A program made the position numbers and the translations under genes. A DNA stretch of 64,000 nt from the IMG/VR virus record IMGVR_UViG_3300047678_000431, positions 1 to 64,000 of that record; one strand, written 5' to 3'. Shown piece by piece: positions 40,278 to 49,231 of the stretch (its first letter is position 1; each line of letters opens with the position of its first letter). Below the pieces are notes generated by a model that made no database searches, was not told where the DNA came from, and saw only the letters and a program-made list of their open reading frames with translations. Source of the DNA: a virus.

Positions 40278-41261
40278 ATGAGTCTTCCGTCCGTTTCTCC
40301 GGCGACTCCGATTATCCCGACGCTCGGGTCGTTTAATAAACCATTACCGCATACGAATTTGAAGACGGTCAAACGATTGCTTCTCGGCTTGCCGCTGGAC
40401 GTATTCAAAGACGAAGACGGCCGCCTCACAACGTTTTATGAAATGATCGAGGAGACGCTTATCCCTGAAGCGTCAAATCGCATCGCGCGGTTCTGTCGGA
40501 CAAATTTCGATTACACCCGCGAGACATGGTTTTTCAACGGCACATATTCGCATGAGTTGGTTCTTCCTCGGCGGTTTATCGTCGCGGTGAATCTCGTCAT
40601 GTTGCGGTATTTGCCCTCGGCGATATGGTATCGGTTTGTGCGTCCGCGTTTCCTTGACGGAAGTGAATTCACCGCGATCGGCGGCATCGAGCCCGCCCTT
40701 CCGGGACCTGAAGAGCTTCCACCGGCGCCGACCGGTGTGACGTACGAACAAACGGTTCAAGATATTATTTATACTGGTATCGAGGACGCGGATCTCTTTG
40801 TCGATCGACGTCGGCGAACGATTACGATCCCGCCGCGTGTCCTTTACGCGTCCGTACAAACCCCCGAATGGAATTACACGTTTTTCAACGCGACGATGAA
40901 TGTTGAAACCCATTTCACTTATGGGTTCCCCCCGATTGCATACACCGACGGCCGACCGTTGATTTTTGATCCGGTGACCGGTGTCATGTCACTGACGTCG
41001 CCCCCGACGGAAAGTTGTCCCGGTGGCGCGCCGGTTGATTGGTCATCGGGCATGCCGAAGGCGATTCAACAGGCCTGCGCGCGCATTGTTCTCGCCGATA
41101 TTCTTCGGCGTCTATGGCGCGGCATTTCCGGCGGCCTTTCGTCGATTTCGGTCGACGGCGCGTCGGAGTCTTATGGAAATTCGCCCTTTGGTGGCGAGGC
41201 GGAGCGCGAAGAAGCGCGCGCTTTCGAACAACTCAAACCCTTCGCGATTCTCATGCTCTAG
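40278..41261 (+). CDS. Head-tail connector protein
   Basis: 327 residues. Position directly after the capsid gene and length fit an adaptor (gp6/gp15-like). The N-terminal helical segment is LKTVKRLLLGLPLDVFKDED and ETLIPEASNRIARFCRTNFD; a second helical part near the C-terminus (GMPKAIQQACARIVLADILR) is the kind found in such adaptors. The assignment is by context. Confidence 0.6.
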   Translation: MSLPSVSPATPIIPTLGSFNKPLPHTNLKTVKRLLLGLPLDVFKDEDGRLTTFYEMIEETLIPEASNRIARFCRTNFDYTRETWFFNGTYSHELVLPRRFIVAVNLVMLRYLPSAIWYRFVRPRFLDGSEFTAIGGIEPALPGPEELPPAPTGVTYEQTVQDIIYTGIEDADLFVDRRRRTITIPPRVLYASVQTPEWNYTFFNATMNVETHFTYGFPPIAYTDGRPLIFDPVTGVMSLTSPPTESCPGGAPVDWSSGMPKAIQQACARIVLADILRRLWRGISGGLSSISVDGASESYGNSPFGGEAEREEARAFEQLKPFAILML

Positions 41262-41271
41262 GAGGCACCAA

Positions 41272-41769
41272 ATGCAAGCCAAAGTAAAAGTTTTCTCCGC
41301 TCACCGCGAAGTTCGCGCGTGCGTCGGTCGCACATGGGACAAAGACGGCAAGCTCACGATGTTCTATCGTGATTTCGTTCCGAAGAATGCAAAAGCGACC
41401 ACCGGTGAAGCATATCTGACACCGGAGGAAGCAACGTTTTTAGTCGATTCGAAAGAGAATCAAAAACGCGCCGCGAGCGGTTCGCCTCATTATTGGTACC
41501 CGGCCGGTGTTCCGCTCGGAATTCCCCTTGATAAGGACGGTTATTTTACGCCCGCACTCAACGATACCACGACGAATATCAACGATTCTCGTCAATCCGA
41601 GGCGGCCGAAATCGTCAAACGCGAGATGGAACAAAAGATCGCCGAAGCGCAAGCGCGCCACGATCAAAACCTGATCACGGCGACTGCCGATGCCGAAGAG
41701 AAACGCGCGAAAACAAAAACGACAAAAGAGAAAGTTTCGCAAGAAACACCTTCGCACGAAACGGAGTAG
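41272..41769 (+). CDS. Virion-operon protein with basic coiled-coil tail
   Basis: 165 residues from ATG 41272 behind GGAGG. A globular N-terminal half (RTWDKDGKLTMFYRDFVPKN) and a C-terminal coiled-coil (KREMEQKIAEAQARHDQNLI) ending in a Lys/Thr-rich tail. It may be a connector or neck accessory protein. No family was recognised. Confidence 0.52.
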   Translation: MQAKVKVFSAHREVRACVGRTWDKDGKLTMFYRDFVPKNAKATTGEAYLTPEEATFLVDSKENQKRAASGSPHYWYPAGVPLGIPLDKDGYFTPALNDTTTNINDSRQSEAAEIVKREMEQKIAEAQARHDQNLITATADAEEKRAKTKTTKEKVSQETPSHETE

Positions 41770-41773
41770 ATTC

Positions 41774-42277
41774 ATGAATGCACAGAGGGCCTCGAGGTTA
41801 TACGCGGACCTCGGGTCTGTGCTTTTATGGGAACATGCTATTCCCGCCGATCCTGAAACGGTCGACCGGGCAACCGGCACGCCGCGCCTTACGGCTGGCG
41901 GTCGTCGGCACGGCAAGGATGAAGGCCATTTCGGCGAGACGTTTCATCCGCCGTATTCGGTGTATGGATATTTGCAGAATAAGATCACGACAACGTTCTC
42001 CGAAGTGTACGGCGTTGTCGACGATCACACGATGCAACTGACGGTTCCCGCAATCATCGTTCCGAGTGTTGCGGATGGTATTCGCGCGCTCCCGGTCGAC
42101 CTCAATATCGCGTACGAGAACGGCCAGTTCGTCACGCATAAGAAGGGTGAGACGTGGGCGCGCGATCGCTTCCGTCACTTAAAGATCACGTACATCGTTA
42201 AGAGTACCGCCGTCCCGATTATCTGTCGCAATGCAACGGTCGCATGGCGCATGCTCGTCGCGGCGGACACGCTGTAA
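41774..42277 (+). CDS. Neck or connector protein, unknown family
   Basis: 167 residues from ATG 41774. Mixed alpha/beta (HTMQLTVPAIIVPSVADGIR, FRHLKITYIVKSTAVPIICR). The gene order (connector, this, gp10-like) suggests a head-completion or neck protein; it is tentative. Confidence 0.5.
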   Translation: MNAQRASRLYADLGSVLLWEHAIPADPETVDRATGTPRLTAGGRRHGKDEGHFGETFHPPYSVYGYLQNKITTTFSEVYGVVDDHTMQLTVPAIIVPSVADGIRALPVDLNIAYENGQFVTHKKGETWARDRFRHLKITYIVKSTAVPIICRNATVAWRMLVAADTL

Positions 42278-42287
42278 GGGTGAAAAT

Positions 42288-42920
42288 ATGGGCCTCGATG
42301 ACTTTTCGGGAATCGCAGGCTATGAAGTAACGGCGGATGTGAAAGGCCTCGACGGCGTCGTGACGACGGTTGAAAAAGGCCTCGACGCGATCCTCGACCT
42401 TCGTCGCGTTGTTCGACAATATCTTGCCGAAGCGCAATCGCAGGCCGTACGCAACGTATCCGGGATTGAAGTGCAATATAGCGGCGGCACGTTTACGATC
42501 AACCGGCAAACCGGCAAACTCGTGCGATCTATTCAGATTTATGATAGCGGCCCGCTTTCCGGTTACGTTGTGGCCGGTGCGAATTACGCATCCGCACTCG
42601 AAAACGGATCACCCGCGCGAGATATGAAGCCGTCTCTTCTTGGGAAAATCATTCCCTTTCCAGTTACCGGGACGACAAAAGAAAAGAAACAGGCGGTCGC
42701 CGACGGCAACGCGACTGCGATTCAGAAATACGGTAGCACCGGCCGAAAAACGCGTGTCGAGTATATCGCGTTCCGCAAAGTCGGACCAAATTCAAAAGGG
42801 TTTATTATTCCCGCGCAGCCCCCGCGTCCGTTCATGCAGGCCACGGCCGAAGTGATCGGGCCGAAGTTTTCGCGCGCCGTTGCCGACGCATTCGCGAAAT
42901 TCATTACCGATAACCCATAG
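42288..42920 (+). CDS. HK97 gp10-like head-tail joining protein
   Basis: 210 residues from ATG 42288 with AAGGGTG upstream. Features of the gp10/neck family: an N-terminal helix, YVVAGANYASALENGSPARD in the middle, and PPRPFMQATAEVIGPKFSRA near the C-terminus (the 'RPF...a' motif of the family). It completes the neck before tail attachment. Confidence 0.68.
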   Translation: MGLDDFSGIAGYEVTADVKGLDGVVTTVEKGLDAILDLRRVVRQYLAEAQSQAVRNVSGIEVQYSGGTFTINRQTGKLVRSIQIYDSGPLSGYVVAGANYASALENGSPARDMKPSLLGKIIPFPVTGTTKEKKQAVADGNATAIQKYGSTGRKTRVEYIAFRKVGPNSKGFIIPAQPPRPFMQATAEVIGPKFSRAVADAFAKFITDNP

Positions 42921-42929
42921 GGGCAAGCT

Positions 42930-43637
42930 ATGCCGGTTCAAGTTTCGATCGACTCGCCGACGACCGATTATCGTCAACGCGATCTTCGTGATCCGAATAA
43001 TAAAGAAACCATATGGCCGGTTCCCCACGATGCGAAAATCGACATTGGTGCGGTCATTGATTCCGGCCTAAAGATTCTCGGTATCGACGACGTGCCGGTC
43101 ATTCAAGACGGTGCGTTTGACGATTCACTTCTCACGAATAAACACGGACAATCGGTGCCCGTCGTGTCGATCATGCGCACGGCCGACATCACCGCGCGCG
43201 AGGCGCTGGGTGGTCGCATTGGCACGTTTATCGGCGGCGAAAGTCCGCTTCTTGATCCGTGCGGGATCGTGCCTGATGGCGAACCGGTTGATCTCTTCGC
43301 AGAATTCTCCGTCGTAACGCTCGACGTGACGATCACCGATTTCATCGGGTACCGCGCAAATCAAATGTATCTCATCATTAAGTACGTCATGATGACCGCG
43401 CAATCGGTTTTGCATAAGCTCGGATACGTTGATCTCAAACGCCTTAACGGTGTTGATCAAGTGCAATCAATCGACGCCCCCGCTGGCGGATTATTACATA
43501 CGCGAACGCTCACGTACCAAATGAAACACCCCGATTTCGTTGCCTCGCTTCCGACCCTTGTCGAGCTAGTTAAGCAACGCGTCGAGACGCTGCCTGTCGG
43601 CGTGTCTACTGGACCGACTCTCGGCACCGACATCTAG
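42930..43637 (+). CDS. Tail completion/terminator candidate
   Basis: 235 residues just upstream of the sheath gene. Globular alpha/beta with a helical centre (NQMYLIIKYVMMTAQSVLHK). The position is where contractile phages encode the tail terminator or tail completion protein; sequence alone does not confirm it. Confidence 0.52.
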   Translation: MPVQVSIDSPTTDYRQRDLRDPNNKETIWPVPHDAKIDIGAVIDSGLKILGIDDVPVIQDGAFDDSLLTNKHGQSVPVVSIMRTADITAREALGGRIGTFIGGESPLLDPCGIVPDGEPVDLFAEFSVVTLDVTITDFIGYRANQMYLIIKYVMMTAQSVLHKLGYVDLKRLNGVDQVQSIDAPAGGLLHTRTLTYQMKHPDFVASLPTLVELVKQRVETLPVGVSTGPTLGTDI

Positions 43638-43680
43638 TCGCTGCCTCGTTTTTGCATCCCTCTACAAAGGAGCACGCTCG

Positions 43681-45273
43681 ATGGGGATCTTTTCTTTCAA
43701 CGGCCAGAACGTTTATGCGCCGCAAGTTCTTGTACGCACGGAGATCGGCGCGAATCGCGCGTTGACGTTGCTTCCGAACGGTGTCATCTGTTTCGTCGGC
43801 GCCTCCGACGGCGGTCGGCAAAACGGGATATATCAATTCAATGACCTACCATCCGCGCAGCGTCTACTACGATCGGGCGACTTGCTCGATGCAATCGTCG
43901 CCGCCGTAGGCGAAGGTGCGAGCGCCGGTTTCGTTGCCGTGGTCGCGAACACGAAGACGAGCGCATCGAGTACGATCGACGGGTCGACCGGTGAAGTCGC
44001 GACCTTATCTTCGGGCGATCAAGGATTCTACACGAACTCGATTTCATATAAGATCGCCGCCGGAACAAATAGCGGTTTTGTCTTCACGCTCACCTATCTC
44101 GATCAGAACAATAACACGATCACCGTCGGCGGCCCGGGTACCGCATACGATAATCTCGTCGACATGGTCGCATTGCAGACGCTGCTCGTGAATAATTCCG
44201 TTGTCACGCCTCCGGCATCGACGAACTTGCCTCCGGTTGTGACGTTGACCATTACGACAAACGGTGTTCCGAGTAGCACGGTCGGATTCGTGACCCTGGC
44301 GGGCGGCACCGGCACCGGTACCGATGCGCTGACGCAACCGGAGGTCGAAGCAGCCGTTGACGAGCTTGCAGACGTCCCCTTCGACATCGGCCATCTTGTG
44401 AAGTGCTATAGCTTCGCGATGCATAATTACGCCGACACGTTCGGCGGTCAGAAGATTGCGCCGTTTGGAAAGTTGCGCCGGTGGATTCATCAAGCGCCGC
44501 TTACCGGCGCCTCGGCAACGAATTCAAAGGCGGTCAATTCAGAGGCCGTCGCAAACTCCGTCATCGCGGCCGCGAACGCGATCAATTCGATTCGTTCGAG
44601 TTCGATGGTGCAGCAGGCACTCGTTTACAATAGCGGCACCGGAAAGCAGGCGTGGATGGATTTCGCGCCGCTCGTGTGCGGACGTGCATCCTTCGTCGGC
44701 GCAAATGACAACTGGGGACCGGCCTCACCGCTCACCAAGGTCGCGTTTCAAACCGTCCTCGATGTCGATTATGTTGCGCTTGCCACAACCGGCGACGTCG
44801 ATCGCGCACTTGAGGCGGGCGGATGGATATTCGAACGGAATAGCCGGGTCGCGACGCTTGGTTCCGTGCAGACGATTCAGTCGGTTACGACCGCACCGGT
44901 CGACCCGAACACGGGCCGTCCTTGGTTGTATTCCGAGTTCTCGATCGTGCGCGTTGCCGACGCGGTTCTTGCAAACGTCAAGGCCACGATTGAAACGCAA
45001 ACGCCGCGCGCAATCGGCGGCGGTAATACGCCGAAGACGATGGCCGCGATCCTCTCTGATGTCGTCGACGTGCTCGAAGCGGCGAAAGATAATCAATGGA
45101 TTATCTCTTATGATCGGTCCTCGATCACGATCAGTACGATCGGCAACCTTGGCGATGCCGACATCGTCAATTATTCAATGGTACCGACGCCGCCGCTCAA
45201 TCATATCGGCGTCACGCAAACGCTTCTCGCCTTCTCCGCGCAATTAACTGCCGGGAATACGGTCAGCAGCTAA
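43681..45273 (+). CDS. Tail sheath protein
   Basis: 530 residues behind AAAGGAG. It has the usual sheath traits: an N-terminal region (FNGQNVYAPQVLVRTEIGAN), a 'TNSISYKIAAGTNSG' beta region in the middle, and the conserved end of the core (GGWIFERNSRVATLGSVQTI, FSIVRVADAVLANVKATIET). A sheath means the tail is contractile. It is followed by a terminator and the tube gene. Confidence 0.82.
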   Translation: MGIFSFNGQNVYAPQVLVRTEIGANRALTLLPNGVICFVGASDGGRQNGIYQFNDLPSAQRLLRSGDLLDAIVAAVGEGASAGFVAVVANTKTSASSTIDGSTGEVATLSSGDQGFYTNSISYKIAAGTNSGFVFTLTYLDQNNNTITVGGPGTAYDNLVDMVALQTLLVNNSVVTPPASTNLPPVVTLTITTNGVPSSTVGFVTLAGGTGTGTDALTQPEVEAAVDELADVPFDIGHLVKCYSFAMHNYADTFGGQKIAPFGKLRRWIHQAPLTGASATNSKAVNSEAVANSVIAAANAINSIRSSSMVQQALVYNSGTGKQAWMDFAPLVCGRASFVGANDNWGPASPLTKVAFQTVLDVDYVALATTGDVDRALEAGGWIFERNSRVATLGSVQTIQSVTTAPVDPNTGRPWLYSEFSIVRVADAVLANVKATIETQTPRAIGGGNTPKTMAAILSDVVDVLEAAKDNQWIISYDRSSITISTIGNLGDADIVNYSMVPTPPLNHIGVTQTLLAFSAQLTAGNTVSS

Positions 45274-45286
45274 ACCGATACCACAT

Positions 45287-45325
45287 ACGCCCGCAGGTGA
45301 TACTACTGCGGGCGTCTTCTTTTGT
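45287..45325 (+). terminator. Terminator between sheath and tube genes
   Basis: A perfect 10-base stem ACGCCCGCAG/CTGCGGGCGT (45287-45296 and 45306-45315) followed by TCTTCTTTTG. The tube gene follows with its own AGGAG. Confidence 0.75.
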
Positions 45326-45339
45326 TTAGGAGATTTCCT

Positions 45340-45861
45340 ATGGCTGGACTCGGTTCGCTCTCGAGCCAAATTTCCCAACAGCTCGGCAGTTTTTCGCTAC
45401 CCGGCGCGCTCGGTTCGAGCATGCAAGCAGACGGTTCAAAAACAACGACCGCCGTCAATATTGCAATCGTCATCAATGGCGTCGTGCAAGGCCTCATACG
45501 ATCGTTACGATTCGAAGAAAGCTTCGATCAACATCCGGTCAAGGTTGTGGGAGGCGCGGTCGCGGCCGCAATTATCCCCGGCGTCTATACCGGTTCGGCA
45601 AGCGTGTCGAAAGTGTTTCTCTTTGGCGTCGATCTCAACACGGCATTCGGCGGAAACGTCCGACCGATTAGCGGCAAGTCGCAAACGACACAAGACTTCA
45701 CGAAGTTGTATTTCAATATCGTCGTGTTAGATAATCAAGGCAATCCCTTGCAAATCTTCCACGATTGCGCACTTAACTCAGTTTCAACGTCCGTCGAAAT
45801 TGACGGTGTGATCATCATGGAAGAAGCGTCCGTTGTGATCCGTTGGAGCGAAAAGGACTAA
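45340..45861 (+). CDS. Tail tube protein
   Basis: 173 residues from ATG 45340 behind TAGGAGA. The position between sheath and tail assembly chaperone and the beta-rich sequence with a central Gly-rich loop (GGAVAAAIIPGVYTGSASVS) and ending SVVIRWSEKD are typical of myovirus tube proteins. Confidence 0.7.
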   Translation: MAGLGSLSSQISQQLGSFSLPGALGSSMQADGSKTTTAVNIAIVINGVVQGLIRSLRFEESFDQHPVKVVGGAVAAAIIPGVYTGSASVSKVFLFGVDLNTAFGGNVRPISGKSQTTQDFTKLYFNIVVLDNQGNPLQIFHDCALNSVSTSVEIDGVIIMEEASVVIRWSEKD

Positions 45862-45872
45862 CAGGACACGAA

Positions 45873-45902
45873 GGGGGCCGGGCAACCGGCTCCCTTTTCT
45901 TT
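45873..45902 (+). terminator. Hairpin with GCAA loop, copy 2
   Basis: Stem GGGGGCCGG/CCGGCTCCC with a GCAA loop and TTTTCTTT behind, identical in the stem and loop to 13264-13285. It separates the tube gene from the chaperone gene; the T run leads into GGGAGG of the next start. Confidence 0.7.
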
Positions 45903-45912
45903 GGGAGGCATC

Positions 45913-46659
45913 ATGTCTAAGTCGGCACTTATGGAAAAGAATTACGCCGCAGATATTTCACGGCTCGCAGCAGCGGCGGAAAACATCGGCAATCAGTTAC
46001 AGAGTGGCAACGTTGCAATTCGCGAGATCGAAATCAAGACCGCTGACATTTCCGTCGGCGATGAAGTTCCGGTTGAAATGCAAGGGGCACCCGAAGCGGC
46101 TCCTGTTCAAAAGATTTCAAACGCGGATGAGTCTCTTCCGAAAACAGATATAAAGACGACCATACCGCGCAAACGCGCGACCAAGAAAACGCCCGAGCCT
46201 GCACCGGCGCGCACGCTTACCGATGCCGAAATCATCGAACGCGTGCGGCCTTTTGTCGATTCGAGTTACCTCCGACCGATCTTCATTTCAAAACCGGTTA
46301 TGGGACGCGTATTTATTGCGATGTATCCCTCGTATGGCGAACTTGTCGGGGCGGAAAAGTTGCTCGGAACTCCATCGGGTGACGAGAATTCCGTGCAAGA
46401 GTATATGGTTCTCGCCGAGTTTTCCGCCGCATTTAAGGGATGGCTCCCCGAACATGATCAAGGCGTCATGACGATTCTTTCCTATCCGGGCGATCTTGAA
46501 AAATGGCCGAAGCTCAACAAGGTCGAGTTCCTCAATAACATATGGCCCGCAATGCGATCGGTTATCATTCCCGAACTCGTGCAGCAGTATTACACATGGA
46601 AACATGACGTCACGCCGACGGATGATGAAATGTCAAAATTCTTCGGTCTGGTGAAGTAG
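45913..46659 (+). CDS. Tail assembly chaperone (G-like product)
   Basis: 248 residues, ATG 45913 behind GGGAGG. A low-complexity N-terminal half (Ala/Pro/Lys) precedes the globular part (VMGRVFIAMYPSYGELVGAE, AFKGWLPEHDQGVMTILSYP). Its place between the tube and tape measure genes is that of chaperone G, which coats the tape measure during tail assembly. It ends in the region from which the -1 frame product continues. Confidence 0.65.
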   Translation: MSKSALMEKNYAADISRLAAAAENIGNQLQSGNVAIREIEIKTADISVGDEVPVEMQGAPEAAPVQKISNADESLPKTDIKTTIPRKRATKKTPEPAPARTLTDAEIIERVRPFVDSSYLRPIFISKPVMGRVFIAMYPSYGELVGAEKLLGTPSGDENSVQEYMVLAEFSAAFKGWLPEHDQGVMTILSYPGDLEKWPKLNKVEFLNNIWPAMRSVIIPELVQQYYTWKHDVTPTDDEMSKFFGLVK

Positions 46660-46874
46660 CGTCTTTTTTCCTTGGACTCTATCAGACTTGGAATCGCATG
46701 CACGACTTTCCGTGGAGCGCCAAGGAAATGACGGCCGTGCATTTTCTGTATATGCAAAAGTGTGAAGAGGCAATCGGGCATCGTTCCGGTGCTGGCGGAA
46801 CGCGATCGCGACATATTCAGGGAAATGCGGCGTTGTATGACACGCTCGAACGGAAGATACAGGCAAAGGGATAA
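46629..46874 (+). CDS. Tail assembly chaperone -1 frame extension (T-like)
   Basis: The -1 frame relative to the upstream gene is open from 46629 to TAA at 46874 and overlaps its stop by 31 bases. It reads through VASFFLGLYQTWNRMHDFPW and SAKEMTAVHFLYMQKCEEAI, giving ~80 residues with no need for an own start. A 58-residue piece begins at ATG 46698. The best slip candidate is the A AAA TTC stretch at about 46635-46641, not a classical heptamer. A -1 frameshifted G-T fusion is the norm for this gene pair in long-tailed phages. Confidence 0.6.
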   Translation, partial: NVKILRSGEVASFFLGLYQTWNRMHDFPWSAKEMTAVHFLYMQKCEEAIGHRSGAGGTRSRHIQGNAALYDTLERKIQAKG

Positions 46875-46883
46875 GGGTTTTTC

Positions 46884-49220
46884 ATGGCTGAAGCGATTGT
46901 CAAACTCGCGATCGCGGACGCTGCGACGGCTCGCATTCGCACGATTGCCGGTGAACTCAAAGACCTTGCAAAAGCGGCAAAAAGTGCCGGTATGCCGGAC
47001 GCGGCCGTCCTCGGACGAGGCGCCTCGCAGTTGCGCAATGTTGCGGACAACTTCGGTTCGGCAAAACGTGAGGCCGACGCCGCCGCTGGCGGATTCTCGA
47101 AGGCGAAAGAAGCTCTCGGCGCGTTTACGAATTCTGCCGGTCTTGGTTTTGCGAAGAGTTTCATCGGTCTTGGTGGCGCGGTTGCGTTTGCGGCCGCTGC
47201 CGGTAAGGTCATCGCTGATTCAATACGCCTCGCATCGGAATTTGAACGCGTATCGCAGCGCGCAACATATTCCCTTGCATTAGGTCGCGGAAATCTTGCG
47301 GCGCAAGTGCAGCAGTTGCAACGCGCGTCGATGGGTTACTCGGCGTATGGCATGAACGGCATTCAGGCCGCCGAGATGATCGGGACCTACGGACAGGCAT
47401 CCGGTGCGACACAAGGTCAGTCGATTGCCGCCGGACGGGGCATCGCGACGTTCTCGCGCATCATGGGCATGGACCCGAGTGTCTACGCCGGGCAAATGGG
47501 CCTTCTCTCGCAATATGCGGGAAAAGACGTCGACGCGAATTCCCGCGCCATTTTCGGCGCGGCGCAATCGGCTGGTGATGCCGGTCGGCGTCCGACGGAG
47601 TTGCTCGGAAACGTTGTCAATCTTTTGACGCAAATTCAGGCATCGAACCCATACGGGAAAGATGGATTGAAATCGGCTCTTTCCGAAGTTGTCGGGATTT
47701 CGAATCTCGGTGGTTTCTATCAATCAACGCAAGGTCAACAAAACGCGATGGCAGGTGCGAACGCACTCGGTTCATCAATCGGCGGAAGTCCATACCTTAC
47801 GCGCCTTGCGTTGCGTGCCGGTTTGAGTCTTGAAGACATCCAAATGGGCACCGGCAACATCGCCGACATCTCAAAGATCACGCAAGCGATGTATAAGGAC
47901 ACCGGCGGAAATCGTGCGATCATGGGCGCGCAGTTTTCGAAGATGGGTATCACCGGAAATAACGGCCGAGCGTTGCTCGATTGGGCGATGGCGCATCAAG
48001 GCAATCTCATGGGCGCATCGAGTCCGATGGCGCCCGCCGCCGTGCAAAAGGCCTTAAAGCAGTACCAGGATTCTATTCCCGGTCAGCAAGACCGCATCAA
48101 AGCGAAGTTCGAAAACGGCGAGATCACCGCCGGTGACGCAATCCTCAAGGCAATCATTCCAAAACTCGCGGCGTTGACGGATGCTTTCTCGAATTTCGTG
48201 CATACCTACCCGGTCGCTATGGGCGCGGTCGCTGCCGGTCTTGCGGCCGTTGCGCTCGCTCTTGCATTGCGAGGCAAAGGCGGCCCGGGGCTACCGAGTC
48301 TTCCCTTTGGGGGGAAACCTCCTATAATCCCGGGGGCTGGCGGCGCGGGAGCAGCTGCCGCCGACGGTGCGGCGGGCGGCGGTGTGATTTCAACCGTTGC
48401 CGGTTTTGTATTAAAGCGACTCGTGCCCGTTGTCGGCCTGGTCTTGGCGTTGCGTGGTAATACGGAAACGCAAGCGGAAGATGATTCAGCAATCGCGCAA
48501 GATTCTGCGCGTCGCGATAAATCATTTCGCATGCACCTGAATTCTCCAAGTAGCTCGAAGATAGATCTCAAACGATGGCTGTATGCAATTCGCTCGCGGG
48601 AGTCGGCGAACAAAGCGCATCCGTATGGCGATTATGGCGTCGTCAATAGTATCGGGGCGATGGGTGCCTATCAGTTTATGCCCGACACGCTCATGGGCGG
48701 ATACGATTCAAAACACGTCTGGCATAATGGATATGCGCAGAGCATGGACCCGAAGCTCCTGCAAAAGCTCGGGCGCGCAGGGTTCGCAAAACATTTCCTT
48801 GCCGATCACGACATGCAAGACCGTTATGCCGCGAACATGATACAAAACGGGTTCGCGCAAGGCGTCCGCAATCTTCACGATTACGGTGCGTATCATCTCG
48901 GGGGATATGGCGGCCTCCTAAATCTGCGGCGTGGTCGCGGTGACGATCCGAGATATGGTGACGGTCAGTCGACCTTGAACCAAGAGGGCGACGCGATGGA
49001 CTACGGTTACGCGCACGCTCCTTCGCAATTCATCTCTTATCAGGCGCCGAGTGCTGCGAAATCAAACGCGCATCATCCGGCACATCAAAACGGTCAACAT
49101 CATTCGGCCGCAACCGTTGCGCCCGGTCACGCACATGTCACGGTTCCGGGTGGTCATAAGATCAAGCTCACCGCAACGCTTGAGCCGTCACGTACCAAGG
49201 CAACAACCTATCGCAATTAA
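46884..49220 (+). CDS. Tape measure protein with C-terminal lysozyme-like domain
   Basis: 778 residues. Helical N-terminal half (KDLAKAAKSAGMPDAAVLGR), hydrophobic segments at ~425-450 (PVAMGAVAAGLAAVALALAL), and an SLT-like domain from ~565 to ~690: WLYAIRSRESANK (Glu573) and GAMGAYQFMPDTLMGG, followed by a GGYGGLLNLRRGR stretch. It ends in a His-rich tail. It sets tail length and carries a wall-cleaving activity for DNA entry. It is short for a tape measure. Confidence 0.8.
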   Translation: MAEAIVKLAIADAATARIRTIAGELKDLAKAAKSAGMPDAAVLGRGASQLRNVADNFGSAKREADAAAGGFSKAKEALGAFTNSAGLGFAKSFIGLGGAVAFAAAAGKVIADSIRLASEFERVSQRATYSLALGRGNLAAQVQQLQRASMGYSAYGMNGIQAAEMIGTYGQASGATQGQSIAAGRGIATFSRIMGMDPSVYAGQMGLLSQYAGKDVDANSRAIFGAAQSAGDAGRRPTELLGNVVNLLTQIQASNPYGKDGLKSALSEVVGISNLGGFYQSTQGQQNAMAGANALGSSIGGSPYLTRLALRAGLSLEDIQMGTGNIADISKITQAMYKDTGGNRAIMGAQFSKMGITGNNGRALLDWAMAHQGNLMGASSPMAPAAVQKALKQYQDSIPGQQDRIKAKFENGEITAGDAILKAIIPKLAALTDAFSNFVHTYPVAMGAVAAGLAAVALALALRGKGGPGLPSLPFGGKPPIIPGAGGAGAAAADGAAGGGVISTVAGFVLKRLVPVVGLVLALRGNTETQAEDDSAIAQDSARRDKSFRMHLNSPSSSKIDLKRWLYAIRSRESANKAHPYGDYGVVNSIGAMGAYQFMPDTLMGGYDSKHVWHNGYAQSMDPKLLQKLGRAGFAKHFLADHDMQDRYAANMIQNGFAQGVRNLHDYGAYHLGGYGGLLNLRRGRGDDPRYGDGQSTLNQEGDAMDYGYAHAPSQFISYQAPSAAKSNAHHPAHQNGQHHSAATVAPGHAHVTVPGGHKIKLTATLEPSRTKATTYRN

Positions 49221-49231
49221 AGGGGGAATTT

